A DNA stretch of 64,000 nt from DHVE2 group archaeon (lineage in GTDB: Archaea > Thermoplasmatota > Thermoplasmata > Thermoplasmatales > Aciduliprofundaceae), in assembly GCA_027023265.1 (NCBI GenBank), contig JALVVV010000027.1, positions 1 to 64,000 on the forward strand, written 5' to 3'. The translations under genes were made by a program, and so were the position numbers. The notes under the pieces are model-generated. The model worked only from the letters and a program-made list of their open reading frames with translations. It was not told the DNA's origin and searched no databases. Within the stretch, counting starts at the first letter, position 1. Each line of letters begins with the position of its first letter. Positions 46,450 through 55,900 of this stretch are shown one piece after another.

Positions 46450-47646
46450 ATGTGGTTTCCATTTGCATTCTGGATATCTTTATCGGCTGCAGTGATTAAC
46501 GTGGTGCTGCTGGCGATGATCATTAAGGCGAATATCAGAAAACCGGGAAATCTGGCAGCTTTCTCAATGTTTACAGCCACGCTTATATGGAGTGTAGGGG
46601 AATTGATTGAACGTGTTGCGGGGCCTCCCCCCGATAGCAGTTTGCCGTACTACGGGCATCTGGCGCTTACCATGGGCCCTCATGACGCAAATCTTGCTTA
46701 TATCGGTGCGATAATTCTTTGTTTCGGCATATTTCTAATGCCTGCTAGTATAGTGCACTTTTCTCTGGACTATCCTTTCAGGTTCCGCTTTAAAGATGTG
46801 TACCGCAGGATAATTCTTTATTTCATGTACGGTCTCTCTTTCATAGGAATGGTTCTGAATATCCTAAACGATCGTCTCGGATACATAACGGTTGCTTACA
46901 TGAAACCCTACGATGCCTTCGGAGTCATGCTCTGGGGTCTTGAATCTGGACCGGTACACGCGTTTTTCAGTTTACTCTTGGTAATATCTGCTTTGGTCAT
47001 GGTTACAGCGTTATTGCTCAAATTGAAAAAGGTGGATATGGAAATAGTGAAAAACCAGATTGTCATCACTCTCTTGGGATTCTTGGTAACTATAGTTCTG
47101 CTGGTGGTTACCGGTTTGATACCTATAGTTCTTGAAAGAACAGACTCCTATCCTCTGACTACCCTTGCATTCTCAATATTCGGAATAACCGTTCTCTACA
47201 CAGTGGTGAAGTACAGGTTGTTCCTCGTAGTTCCTACAGTTGAAGAGAAAGTGGAAAACGTTGAACTTCCTGAGGAGGGCATTCATGAGATGCCAAAGGA
47301 GGAAGCTTACAAAAAGTTCGTGTCCCTTGCAAAGTCTGCCCATACATGTCTGGCATTTATCCCCGAGGATCCAGAAGAATTTAAGAACAGGGTGGGCTTG
47401 AAGAACACACCTGTATTTCAGTTCACGAGGAACCTTGGTAAAGACAGGCTGAATCCTGAGCTTGCAGAGCACAGGGACATGCTGGTTTTCATAATAACCT
47501 CCATGGTGGAGCAGGTGTACAAGCCGGTGATTCTCATAGATTTATCTGCCACTTGGATTGGAGAGCGTGTCAAGGAGAAAATCATAGACAAAATAAATGA
47601 CCTTCTAAAGCAGGACTATGGTGGGGTTTATTTCATAGTGAAATAA
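46450..47646 (+). CDS. Multi-pass membrane protein with DUF835-like C-terminus
   Basis: A 398-residue protein. Seven or eight membrane helices fill about 1-265, arranged like the 7TM sensor modules found before archaeal histidine kinases. The soluble C-terminal part (about 280-398) has LAKSAHTCLAFIPEDP and ends VILIDLSATWIGERV then GGVYFIVK. This resembles DUF835, a domain that often ends such membrane proteins in archaea; the match is from memory and moderate. No kinase motifs are present. It lies 67 nt after the EF-hand gene on the same strand, so the two may form a sensory pair. Confidence 0.65.
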   Translation: MWFPFAFWISLSAAVINVVLLAMIIKANIRKPGNLAAFSMFTATLIWSVGELIERVAGPPPDSSLPYYGHLALTMGPHDANLAYIGAIILCFGIFLMPASIVHFSLDYPFRFRFKDVYRRIILYFMYGLSFIGMVLNILNDRLGYITVAYMKPYDAFGVMLWGLESGPVHAFFSLLLVISALVMVTALLLKLKKVDMEIVKNQIVITLLGFLVTIVLLVVTGLIPIVLERTDSYPLTTLAFSIFGITVLYTVVKYRLFLVVPTVEEKVENVELPEEGIHEMPKEEAYKKFVSLAKSAHTCLAFIPEDPEEFKNRVGLKNTPVFQFTRNLGKDRLNPELAEHRDMLVFIITSMVEQVYKPVILIDLSATWIGERVKEKIIDKINDLLKQDYGGVYFIVK

Positions 47647-48072
47647 CTCCATTTGCTTTTTATATTATTTCTCGTGTTTTTCTAAAAATTTTCGCAGTTT
47701 CTTTTTTAGTCTGTGGATGCTTTTTAATTAGATTATTAGGGGCTGTGGTGTGTGGTGTTTGTGAGATTTTAAGATGTATGAATATTGGGCTGATAACCAG
47801 AGGTTATGAAGGGGACAACTGGCGATAAAATACCTTATTACGAGTAAGTAAGATGCTGAAAGATGAGATAAACGGGACAGATGGATGAATAGAATTGCAA
47901 AGAATTTTTACGTGAAAGCAAGCATAATAAGGGGAAATGAGCCGCGCAGGATGTTATACGTCAGGAGAACATAAGCCAGGTGTACGAGTGAGAGAAGAGG
48001 AAATGAATTGGACGGGACTTTAGACATAAGGAGAAAGTAAGCCAGCATCCACGACTGAGGGAAGCGAAGGAG
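47647..48072. repeat. Gene-free region with degenerate tRNA-trailer repeats
   Basis: This stretch has no credible gene. From about 47947 it is the non-tRNA part of a 200-bp direct repeat (second copy at 48841). Within it two units of about 55 nt (about 47960-48017 and 48026-48081) align at roughly 75%, sharing AGGAGAA and TAAGCCAG. The first unit ends in TTGGACGGGA, like the tRNA 3' acceptor read on the plus strand (GTGGACCGGG). More diverged relatives appear near 47860 and 47925. Confidence 0.6.
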
Positions 48073-48146
48073 TGGACCGGGCGGGATTTGAACCCGCGAC
48101 CTCCACATTGCGAATGTGGCGATCTTCCGGTCTGATCTACCGGCCC
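47947..48146 (-). repeat. 200-bp direct repeat, copy 1 (tRNA-Ala plus trailer)
   Basis: It aligns without gaps to 48841-49040, with about ten differences. Four fall in the 126-nt trailer and six in the tRNA. Four of the tRNA changes are in the anticodon arm and keep its pairing. Confidence 0.85.
48073..48146 (-). tRNA. tRNA-Ala (anticodon CGC)
   Basis: The minus strand folds as a complete cloverleaf. The acceptor GGGCCGG pairs with CCGGTCC and has a G3:U70 pair, the alanine identity element. The D arm uses GATC/GATC. The anticodon stem CCACA/TGTGG holds loop TTCGCAA (anticodon CGC, codon GCG). The T arm is GCGGG/CCCGC. The discriminator base is A; CCA is not encoded and no intron is present. 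Confidence 0.93.
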
Positions 48147-48243
48147 TTGCCGATGGATATATTCATGGGTTATAAAAATCTTTTCCAGCGACTTGCCCAT
48201 TTTTGACCGACAATTAAAAATACCTATGTGCGATATTTTGGGT

Positions 48244-48708
48244 ATGGACAAACGCGTGGTCGCCTATGCAGTTGGGGTTTTGCTGATTCTTACCGCCGCT
48301 CTTGTTTTCGTCAATATGATTAATCATGCATCAAGTTACAGTGCATCTTTTTCACTGGAACCTCACGAGAATTATAATAAAACGGTGAGTTTTGTGGCTG
48401 GGAAGACGTATATTGTATCATTGCATTCTACAAAAAATGTTAATTTATCTGTTGTGCGCTCACATCATGTTTTGGTTCATGTAACAAACAATACCGTGAG
48501 ATTGACTTTGAAAATAAATGAAACGGGAAATTATGTGGTATCGGTGACTAATTTTCAGAATTCCAGTGCTTCTGTATCGCTCTCTGTAATTAGTAAAAAT
48601 GAGATGGCTTCCATGGGCAGGGCGCAGTATTATTCTATGATTATGTGTATCTCCGGGCTGGTAATTGTGCTCCTGGGTATTATTTTGAATATAAGAGTGC
48701 ATCGTTAA
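48244..48708 (+). CDS. Two-helix membrane protein between the tRNA-Ala repeats
   Basis: A 154-residue protein of unknown function. One membrane helix near the N-terminus (YAVGVLLILTAALVFVNMI) and one near the C-terminus (SMIMCISGLVIVLLGIILNI) flank an outer beta-rich domain with several Asn-x-Ser/Thr sites. The frame extends back to 48193. The ATG at 48244 is preferred because AATTAAAAATA at about 48207-48217 gives leaderless spacing. It is the only gene between two 200-bp direct repeats, so it may have been carried in with, or trapped by, the duplication. Confidence 0.68.
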   Translation: MDKRVVAYAVGVLLILTAALVFVNMINHASSYSASFSLEPHENYNKTVSFVAGKTYIVSLHSTKNVNLSVVRSHHVLVHVTNNTVRLTLKINETGNYVVSVTNFQNSSASVSLSVISKNEMASMGRAQYYSMIMCISGLVIVLLGIILNIRVHR

Positions 48709-48966
48709 TACCGTGAAAATTGCCTATGACTTTTTGGGATATGCTGATTTGAGGAAGTATGCAATTGTATGAGCCAACATCCTTCTGTGGAATCCACGCG
48801 TAAATAGGAATATACTCAAAATTGCGAACAATGGTCCGTGCAGGATGTCATACGTCAGGAGAACATAAGCCAGGTGTATGTGTGAGAGAAGAGGAAATGA
48901 ATCGGACGGGACTTTAGACATAAGGAGAAAGTAAGCCAGCATCCACGACTGAGGGAAGCGAAGGAG
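48709..48966. repeat. Gene-free region with second tRNA trailer
   Basis: It holds the trailer half of repeat copy 2 (48841-48966). A diverged trailer-like unit lies just before it: TATGAGCCAACATCC near 48760-48784 resembles GTAAGCCAGCATCC at about 48038-48051. No gene is seen; frames here are artefacts of the repeat. Confidence 0.55.
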
Positions 48967-49040
48967 TGGACCGGGCGGGATTTGAACCCGCGACCTCCAC
49001 GTTGCAAGCGTGGCGATCTTCCGAGCTGATCTACCGGCCC
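48841..49040 (-). repeat. 200-bp direct repeat, copy 2 (tRNA-Ala plus trailer)
   Basis: Same length and order as 47947-48146, about 95% identical. The copies are separated by about 0.7 kb holding the 154-residue membrane protein gene. Confidence 0.85.
48967..49040 (-). tRNA. tRNA-Ala (anticodon TGC)
   Basis: A full cloverleaf on the minus strand, with the same acceptor (G3:U70) and T arm as the CGC copy. The anticodon stem is CCACG/CGTGG with loop CTTGCAA, anticodon TGC, reading GCA and other Ala codons. The discriminator is A, with no encoded CCA and no intron. Two differences lie in the D loop. Confidence 0.93.
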
Positions 49041-49078
49041 TTAGTTGCGGGATGGAAAAAAAGTATAAAAACTTTGGT

Positions 49079-49462
49079 TTATTCTACCAAATCCACCGCT
49101 TTTCTCATCATTTCGTCTGTCTTTTTAATGTACTCTACTATTTCCTTCCCAGCCGCTTTGAGTTTCTCGGAGGGGATGTCCACGCCCACGTATGTCTCGT
49201 TATCTTTAACGTACACTACTCCGTGACATGGTGCCAGAGTGCCGATGTCGTAGTCCATCTGCATCATGTCGTACATGTATTTGGCGTGGCATATTAGAAG
49301 GACTTTATAAGGTGGTATTTCTATACCAATTCCTTTTTTAATCTTCTCACTGGGCATGACCTCTCCTACGACTTTTAATCCTGCTTCTTCTATGGCCTTT
49401 CTGAACTTCTTTTCCGCCTCTTCAAAGCTCAAATTTTTCTTTACTACATACTTGTATGTCAT
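49079..49462 (-). CDS. DUF302-family protein
   Basis: A 127-residue protein matching the DUF302 alpha/beta fold. It has MTYKYVVKKNLSFEEAEKKF (strand then helix, as in the family), GFxx-like KKGIGIEIPPYKVLLICHAK, and the late APCHGVVYVKDNETYVG segment. The biochemical role of the family is not established. The frame extends to 49519, but the ATG at 49462 begins the domain and has a TATA-like TTATTATACT about 25-30 nt upstream. It follows the YlbF-like gene on the same strand. Confidence 0.75.
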   Translation of the reverse strand: MTYKYVVKKNLSFEEAEKKFRKAIEEAGLKVVGEVMPSEKIKKGIGIEIPPYKVLLICHAKYMYDMMQMDYDIGTLAPCHGVVYVKDNETYVGVDIPSEKLKAAGKEIVEYIKKTDEMMRKAVDLVE

Positions 49463-49515
49463 AAATGGGGAATGTGTGCTGAGTATAATAACATTTGGTA
49501 AAAAAATAAGGGGTT

Positions 49516-49872
49516 TCACTCCTGTTCCTGCTCAGGAGATTCTCCCATGGCATTTGCTATTTCTTGATTTGCTTCATCAACTAAGTTTCTAAAATTTTCC
49601 TCAGCTTTGGTGTATTTCTGCATGGATTTTTTTTCCATTATTTTTCCCTCTAAATCATTTAGCTGCTTGATGTCTTCATCTACGCTTTGCCCCGTCATCT
49701 GCTTAATCTGTATTTCGTTTCTCTTTGCATCGTAATTTTTCAGCATTTCCTGTGTTTCCACATCCTCATCCAACTGCTTCTGCGCTTCCAATAACTCCCT
49801 GTATTCCTCGCTGTTTTTGAGTGACTCTCCAAGTTCCCTTGCCTTTTTTATAACATCTTCTCTATTGCTCAT
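49516..49872 (-). CDS. YlbF/YmcA-like helical protein
   Basis: A 118-residue, mostly helical protein. It shows IKKARELGESLKNSEEYREL then AQKQLDEDVETQEMLKNYDAKR, the pattern of the YlbF/YmcA family. In Bacillus these proteins form complexes that steer RNA decay and development. In archaea the role is unknown. The C-terminus is acidic (GESPEQEQE). Helical proteins can match by composition, so the family call is moderate. It is divergent from the GDPD gene at 49920. Confidence 0.68.
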   Translation of the reverse strand: MSNREDVIKKARELGESLKNSEEYRELLEAQKQLDEDVETQEMLKNYDAKRNEIQIKQMTGQSVDEDIKQLNDLEGKIMEKKSMQKYTKAEENFRNLVDEANQEIANAMGESPEQEQE

Positions 49873-49919
49873 GCTATGCCAAAGGCAACATATTTAATAA
49901 ACCTTCCCAATATCCTATT

Positions 49920-50630
49920 ATGATTGTCCTAGGACATAAGGGTTATAGCGCCAAGTATCCTGAGAACACCGTTCTCTCTTTCAGAAAAGCTATTGAATAT
50001 GGGGCAGACGGAGTGGAGCTTGATGTTTGGCTAACTTCAGATGGAAGGGTTGTTCTTAATCATGACCCGACAATAAAGGAAAATTTCGGGGTAGATGTGG
50101 ATATCAAAGGCAGCACTTTGGAAGAATTGAGAAATTATGAATTCAGGGGAGAGCGCATTGCAACCCTGGATGAAGTTTATGAAGCATTACCCGATAATGC
50201 CGTAATTAACGTTGAGATTAAGGATGTTGATGCTTCTGTGCCGGCCATTGACATTGTTAAAAAATACAACGCACTGGATAGAACTTTGTTCTCGTCTTTC
50301 AAGATTGATGCTTTGAAATTAGTTCGGGAGACATGTGAGGAAGCGAAAATAGGGCTTTTAATAGACAGACCATACAAGGTGCATGAGTTCGTTAAGTTGA
50401 TACGTGATTTGAAATTGGATTACGTGAATCCTCCAATAGAGGGAGCCAAGATAATGCGCAAATCCACATTCAAATTTTATCTGAGGGCAATCAGAGCAAT
50501 GGGCCCCCGCTTGATAATGTGGACCGTTAATGACTATGAGGAATTTAAACCATACATGGAGTTCTGCCATGGTGTTATCACTGATGAGGTTGAGAAAATG
50601 GTGAAACTTGTGCGTGGTGGTCAGGAATGA
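49920..50630 (+). CDS. Glycerophosphodiester phosphodiesterase
   Basis: A 236-residue GDPD TIM-barrel enzyme that splits glycerophosphodiesters from lipid head groups into glycerol 3-phosphate and alcohol. The catalytic set is visible: GHKGYSAKYPENT (in place of HRG, so His-Lys-Gly), GADGVELDVWLTSDG with the metal-binding E-x-D, and LNHDPTI. The late MWTVND closes the barrel. Most family members have H-R-G at the first site; Lys replaces Arg here. It overlaps the broken M20 gene by 4 nt (ATGA). Confidence 0.88.
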   Translation: MIVLGHKGYSAKYPENTVLSFRKAIEYGADGVELDVWLTSDGRVVLNHDPTIKENFGVDVDIKGSTLEELRNYEFRGERIATLDEVYEALPDNAVINVEIKDVDASVPAIDIVKKYNALDRTLFSSFKIDALKLVRETCEEAKIGLLIDRPYKVHEFVKLIRDLKLDYVNPPIEGAKIMRKSTFKFYLRAIRAMGPRLIMWTVNDYEEFKPYMEFCHGVITDEVEKMVKLVRGGQE

Positions 50631-51760
50631 GGGATGAAGAGCTTAGGAATGAAGTTATTGGTTTGAGAAGAAAGATACACATGTACCCTGAGCTGGGATT
50701 TAGGGAGTACCGCACATCTCAACTTGTGGAAGATTATCTTCATGACATTGGTATAAAAACATGGAGAATTGGAAAAACGGGAGTTGTGGGGGAAATAGAT
50801 AACGGAGGACATAAGAGGGTTGCTCTTAGAGCAGATATGGATGCGTTGCCCATACAGGAGGAAAACGATGTCCCTTATAAATCTCAGATTCCTGGTGTTA
50901 TGCATGCTTGCGGTCACGATGCCCACACTGCCATGCTTCTTGTAGCTGCACGCGTGCTTTCTTCTGTGGATTTTGAGGGGAAGTTACGTTTTATATTTTA
51001 ACCAGCCGAGGAAGGTCTTAATGGCGCCTTAACAATGGTTGAGGGTGGTGCAATAGACGGGGTGGACAGCATCTTGGGTGTGCATGTTTGGGCAGGTTTG
51101 CCCACGGGTACCATTGCCATAGAGGCAGGTCCGGTAATGGCCTCTGTGGATAGATTCAAGGTAAGCGTTATTGGTCGTGGAGGGCACGGCGCCTCGCCTC
51201 ATGAAACAAATGACCCGGTTGTATGTGCATCTTCTATAATTGTTGCTCTGCAAACTATAGTGTCCAGGAATGTTGACCCTTTGAAAAGCGCGGTGGTAAC
51301 AGTTGGAAAAATACAGGGTGGAACTGCGTTTAATATAATACCCGAAACGGTGGAGTTTGAGGGTACGGTTAGATCTTTTGAAGATGAAACGCATTCACTT
51401 GTGCAAAGAAGAATAGAAGAAATAACAAAATCTGTTGCCATGGCTCACGGCTGCAGTGCCAAGATAGATTACAAAATAATAAATCATGCTACTGTCAACG
51501 ATGGGGACCTTGCATCCATGGGTGTTCGTGTTGCAAGCAAGATTGCCAGAGTGGTAGGAGAGGAGAAAAATATGGGTGGCGAGGATTTCTCAGAATACGC
51601 ATCCCGGATACCCGGTTTGTTTGCGTTTTTGGGTGTTCGAAACGAATCCAAAGGAATTGTGTATCCCCATCACAGCCCAAAGTTTGACTTGGATGAAGAA
51701 GCCCTCCCTCTGGGTGTTGAGTTCGAGGTGCGCATGGCTATGGAAATGTTGAAAAATTAG
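50627..51760 (+). pseudogene. M20-family amidohydrolase interrupted by one in-frame TAA
   Basis: A 377-codon M20D-type aminoacylase/carboxypeptidase frame, split by TAA at 50999-51001. The family normally reads FQPAEEG; here the codon before PAEEG is TAA, one base from CAA (Gln). Both sides are otherwise intact: ACGHDAHTAM with metal ligands, the dimerisation domain, and GGEDFSEY near the end. No frameshift or other stop is seen. The second part could restart at the ATG at 51035 (MVEGGAIDGVDS) but would lack half the zinc site. Its ATG overlaps the GDPD stop (ATGA). It is a recent pseudogene, a sequencing error, or a readthrough case. Confidence 0.85.
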
Positions 51761-52788
51761 AGTATGTCCTTGACTATTGCCCTGTAATCGTGGTTTTTGA
51801 ACTTTATGCTTTCCTGCAAAGATAGAAACTGTATTTTTGGCTCTTCTTCTAAAACACCCGTTCTCTCTCCAAAATTTTCGAAGAATGAAATGATATCTCT
51901 GCTTTCTTTCAGCGACTTGAAAGGAGCAATTGCAATTCCCTCCAGTGAGTCGTATGCTAAGAATACTATGCTTGAAAGGTCAATATCCATATTCACATCT
52001 TTTATTTTTTCAACTTCTTCTATCTTTTTAGGATTTGCGTGCCAATGTGCAAAAACCAAGACTTCGTATCCAAGATTAATTAGATTGGGAATATATCTCT
52101 TGATCACCCATCCTTCTTTGTAAAGTTTTTTTCTTATTTTTGAGGTGGTTTGAACAGTTGCTTTAATTCTTCCTGCCAGTTCTTGCATACTTATCCCCGG
52201 GTTATTCACGATTTCATACATCGCCAATTTCTCCCTTTTGGTGAGCTCTTTATCTGGTTTTTTCATCTCTTTTGATAGCACGAACCCTTTTTCTTCTGCA
52301 ACATCTTTACATACAATACCCGAGTAATCAAACAGGATTGGTATATTTGACATGGAGAGGGGAAGCATGACTAACGCTATCTGGTTCTCGTTTAGTGCAT
52401 CTCTTATCCTGATGACCCCCTCTATCTTTGCAAGAGTTTCTTTTATTTCGGTGTAATTTTTTGCAACTCCGAGGACAAATCCACGGTACGATTCGGCAAT
52501 ACCGTAGAATATCTTTGAATCTTTTCTCAGTATGTTTGATTTTTTAATTTTTTGTAGCTCTTGCAGTTTTTTCTTTGTTAAGCTTCCGTATCCTGCTACC
52601 AAAATCTCGTAATTCAGGAGTCTTATATTTGGTATGTTTATTTCCTTAATCAATCCTTCTTTTTTGAATTTTCCAACCGTTTTGTACACTGCCCAGTAAT
52701 TCATATTCAATTTCTCGGAAATCTCCTTGAGTGTTTTATTGGGATATTTCGTAATTCCGCAAAGCACTTTCATTTCAGCATTTCTCAT
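51757..52788 (-). CDS. Regulator with two winged-helix/sensor halves
   Basis: A 343-residue protein made of an internal duplication. Each half has a winged helix: KTLKEISEKLNMNYWAVYKT in the first and SMQELAGRIKATVQTTSKIR in the second. A sensor-like alpha/beta segment follows each. GLIKEINIPNIRLLNYEILV and GWVIKRYIPNLINLGYEVLV align well between the halves. This looks like two Lrp/ArsR-type units joined head to tail. It is transcribed away from the RND gene at 52935, whose promoter it shares a 147-bp gap with, so it is the probable regulator of that exporter. Confidence 0.75.
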   Translation of the reverse strand: MRNAEMKVLCGITKYPNKTLKEISEKLNMNYWAVYKTVGKFKKEGLIKEINIPNIRLLNYEILVAGYGSLTKKKLQELQKIKKSNILRKDSKIFYGIAESYRGFVLGVAKNYTEIKETLAKIEGVIRIRDALNENQIALVMLPLSMSNIPILFDYSGIVCKDVAEEKGFVLSKEMKKPDKELTKREKLAMYEIVNNPGISMQELAGRIKATVQTTSKIRKKLYKEGWVIKRYIPNLINLGYEVLVFAHWHANPKKIEEVEKIKDVNMDIDLSSIVFLAYDSLEGIAIAPFKSLKESRDIISFFENFGERTGVLEEEPKIQFLSLQESIKFKNHDYRAIVKDIL

Positions 52789-52934
52789 CTAACCGGGTTT
52801 ATTGCAGGCTTGTATTTAAAATTTTCCAAAATTTCTGCTATTATCAATTTTAATTTTAATTTTTTGAAATTTTTAAGTCTCTTTCAACAAAAATTTAAAT
52901 AATTTTTTCTTTTTAACCATCCTCGGTGATATGA
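52789..52934. promoter_or_regulatory. Divergent promoter region of the regulator and RND exporter
   Basis: A minus-strand TATA-like TTTTAAATAC about 25-30 nt before 52788 serves the regulator, which is leaderless. On the plus strand AAAATTTAAATAAT (about 52889-52902) and GGTGAT (52925-52930, 4 nt before 52935) serve the exporter. The gap is very AT-rich, with repeated TTTTAATTTT runs in the middle. Confidence 0.5.
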
Positions 52935-55900
52935 ATGAACATGAGGTCATTAGGTGAATTCGTTAGCAAAAAGCCAGTAACAACATTGATTGTGATGATA
53001 CTACTAACATCTATATTTGGATTTTATGCTTCTCAAATGGAGATGAGCGCTGATTTAAGCACTTTCCTTCCAGACGATAGTATCGCAAAGGCTCAGAAAA
53101 AGATATCCGAGGAGTTCGGAGACACTGACATAGTTGAGGTTATCTTAATCTCTAACAATACAGTTAGCAAGAGCAGTCTCATGGATATGCTAAAAATAGA
53201 AAAAGCTCTTGAGAGCAACGAGAGCGTGTTAAAATCACTTAAAACTCCCGAGAATCCCGGAAGCAGCATAATGAGTCCGGCAGATGTTATAATAACGGGG
53301 AGAAATACCCTTGATTTTGAGGGTAAACTTATTCACGTGCTTGAAAATATGAGTGGTAATCTGTCTGAGGTTAATTTTTCCGCTTTTAATACTCCACTAT
53401 CTATTATGAATTCCGTAATGGATGATTACAGGGATATATATTACAATGCTACCATGATCAGAGATGATGCGAAGGATGTTGTGCTTTTGATGTTCTCTGT
53501 GCCCACCCAGAATAGCGGGAATATTAGTGAGTTTGTTCCCTTACTGGAAAACGTAACTGCTGCTCTTTTAAGCGGTGAGAATTTCCAGGTTAAGTCCATG
53601 TTCCTCACCCTTTTAACTCCGCCTATAATTGAGAAAAATGAAACTTCAGGGGGTCTGAATAATCCATTGCTGCATTTCTTTAATGAAGATATGAATTCAT
53701 CCATGCCACTATCTGAGAAAGAGGTTAGCGTTCGTTATTTCATAAAAGCTGGAAACTTTTCTAAGTTGTCCATGAATTACACCAATGTGTCCCTTGCCCA
53801 GGGTATTGAAGGAGATGATGGTTTGTTAAATGCACTTGATTACGTGAATTATTCGTTGTCTGCAGGTGACAACAGCACGGCAATGGCAATTCTCAACAAT
53901 ACAATTGAAAATATGAGTTATGAAATAAAGGGTATGTCCATGGTGGCGCCCTTGTATGAATCGTATAACAGTTCCTTATCCAGTTTTCTTTACGGGTTGA
54001 ACACGGGCAATTTGTCCCCGAAGGATATTGTGAGCGTTCGCGAAAACACTTCTGCCATTTTAGGGGTTCTCAATGGGGAGCAGAAGAAGATGATTGAGAT
54101 ATTCAATGATACCTTAAATGAATGGCAATATCACTCTCATATATACTACGATGTAGCTTATGAAGCAAATGCCACGCAATACATGTGTAATGGATTTTTG
54201 CAATCATACGAGTCCGAAGTTCAGCTAAATAACTCTCTTGCAGACGTTAAGATGATGATAAATCATGATAGTCTGAAAAACACTACCTATGTATTGTCTA
54301 AAATTATTGATTCTGTCCGTAATAATAAAAATTATATGATTATCGAAAAGCAGCAAGTGGAAGGTATGTTGAGCACAATGAGTTCTCCGTACTTTAAGTG
54401 GTTTAACTCTGTTCTCTCGAATATGGATTATCTTCTTCTTCATTCTAATGTGGCACTAAATACAGTAAATGTTTACAATTATATTATGGGGATGATGAAT
54501 ACTGCTTCCGCACCAACAGGTGATAGCAATTTTAAGGCTTTTTATGCGTTGAAAGATGCGTTCGAATCTCCTGTATCGGATACCTACAAGTACAAAATAC
54601 AGAGTATGTATATAAATGAGATTGCTCTGGCATCTCATTTATCCGGTTTTAACATGAATATTAGCTTTGAGAGGCCTCATCTATCAACACCTGATTTTAA
54701 TATGAGTGTTGATAAGAAAATGCAAATCTTACAAAATATGAGCGAGGAGGATATAACAGAAACAATACATAATATCGAAAACTACAATTCAACCGTTCTT
54801 ACAAAAACAGTTAACACCACTCTGGATGCGGTGAATAGTGCTGCTAAATCCATAAAAGATATCAAGGAAAATTTGGATAAAATTCTTAAAAATATGAAAT
54901 TTATTTATGCAACAACAGGTGAAGATTCCGTTTTGAACTCAATGGGTATGTACTCAAACATAAGTGCTTCTCTTGAGAACGCCAGTGTTGGTCTGAAAAC
55001 ATTTACAGAGCGTGTGTCCTATTTCGGTGGTTTCTCATATATGATGAGCAAGATGTCCAGTCAGTTTAAAAACATGTTTTCCAGCGATTTTAATGGGAAA
55101 CATGCCAGCGCAGCTTTAATGCTCGTCACTTTAAACGATAATAAATTATCTGGAGAAAGCTCCAGCGAGCACTCTAAGCGGATGGAGATTGCTGAGGAAA
55201 CGGTGGAAAATGTGGCAAACGGAGTTAAGATACATGGTAAGGTCAGGGTTATGGGGTCATACCTGATTTCCCAAGCTACAGAGAAAACTTCCGATGAGAC
55301 CATAAATGTACTTCTTCCTGTTTCTTTTGCTCTCGTAATAATTATACTTTTGATAACTTTCAGGAACGTGCTGGATACCCTTCTTGGTATAATCGGGCTT
55401 GGTATGGCAATTTTATGGGCTTACGGTTTCGGAGTAATTATGAATTACAATTTCAATCAAATAAGCACCATGGTGGCAGTTCTGCTGGTTGGACTTGGTA
55501 TTGATTATGCCATTCATACAATTTTAAGGTATAGGGAAGAACTGAGAAAGGGTAAGAAAGTCAGGATTGCTATGAGGGATATGATAACAAACCTTGGTAT
55601 GGGGCTCATTCTTGCCACGGTGACAACTATCGTGTCCTTCCTTTCTAATATCTCTTCTGCGATTCCATCTATAAAAGATTTCGGGGTGATGAATGCAGTA
55701 GGCATATTTGGTGCATTTTTAATATTCACCACTTTTGTTCCGGCAGTGAAGATACTGGTTGATGAAAGAAGAGAGAAAAAAGGAAAATTGAAAATAGGTA
55801 GAGACAGGGAAAGGGAAGGTTCCGGAGTAGTCATACTGAACAGGTTCATGGCAATTGGTGCGGTGGGTGCGGAAAAGCACAGATACACCGTAATCCTTGT

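Noticed and set aside
47908-48251. Minus-strand frames over the first tRNA-Ala and its trailer (for example MWRSRVQIPPGP)
   Set aside because: They run through the tRNA and the repeat; similar frames appear at copy 2 because the DNA is duplicated, not because a protein is conserved.
47647-49040. Insertion sequence bounded by the 200-bp repeats
   Set aside because: No transposase or integrase frame lies between the repeats; only a small membrane protein does.
48966-49226. Plus-strand frame beginning MDRAGFEPATSTLQAW
   Set aside because: This is the well-known false peptide made by reading the antisense of a tRNA; it overlaps tRNA-Ala(TGC).
50999-51001. TAA as a recoded amino acid codon in the M20 gene
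   Set aside because: Pyrrolysine uses TAG and selenocysteine TGA; no recoding of TAA is known in archaea, and a Gln codon one base away explains it.
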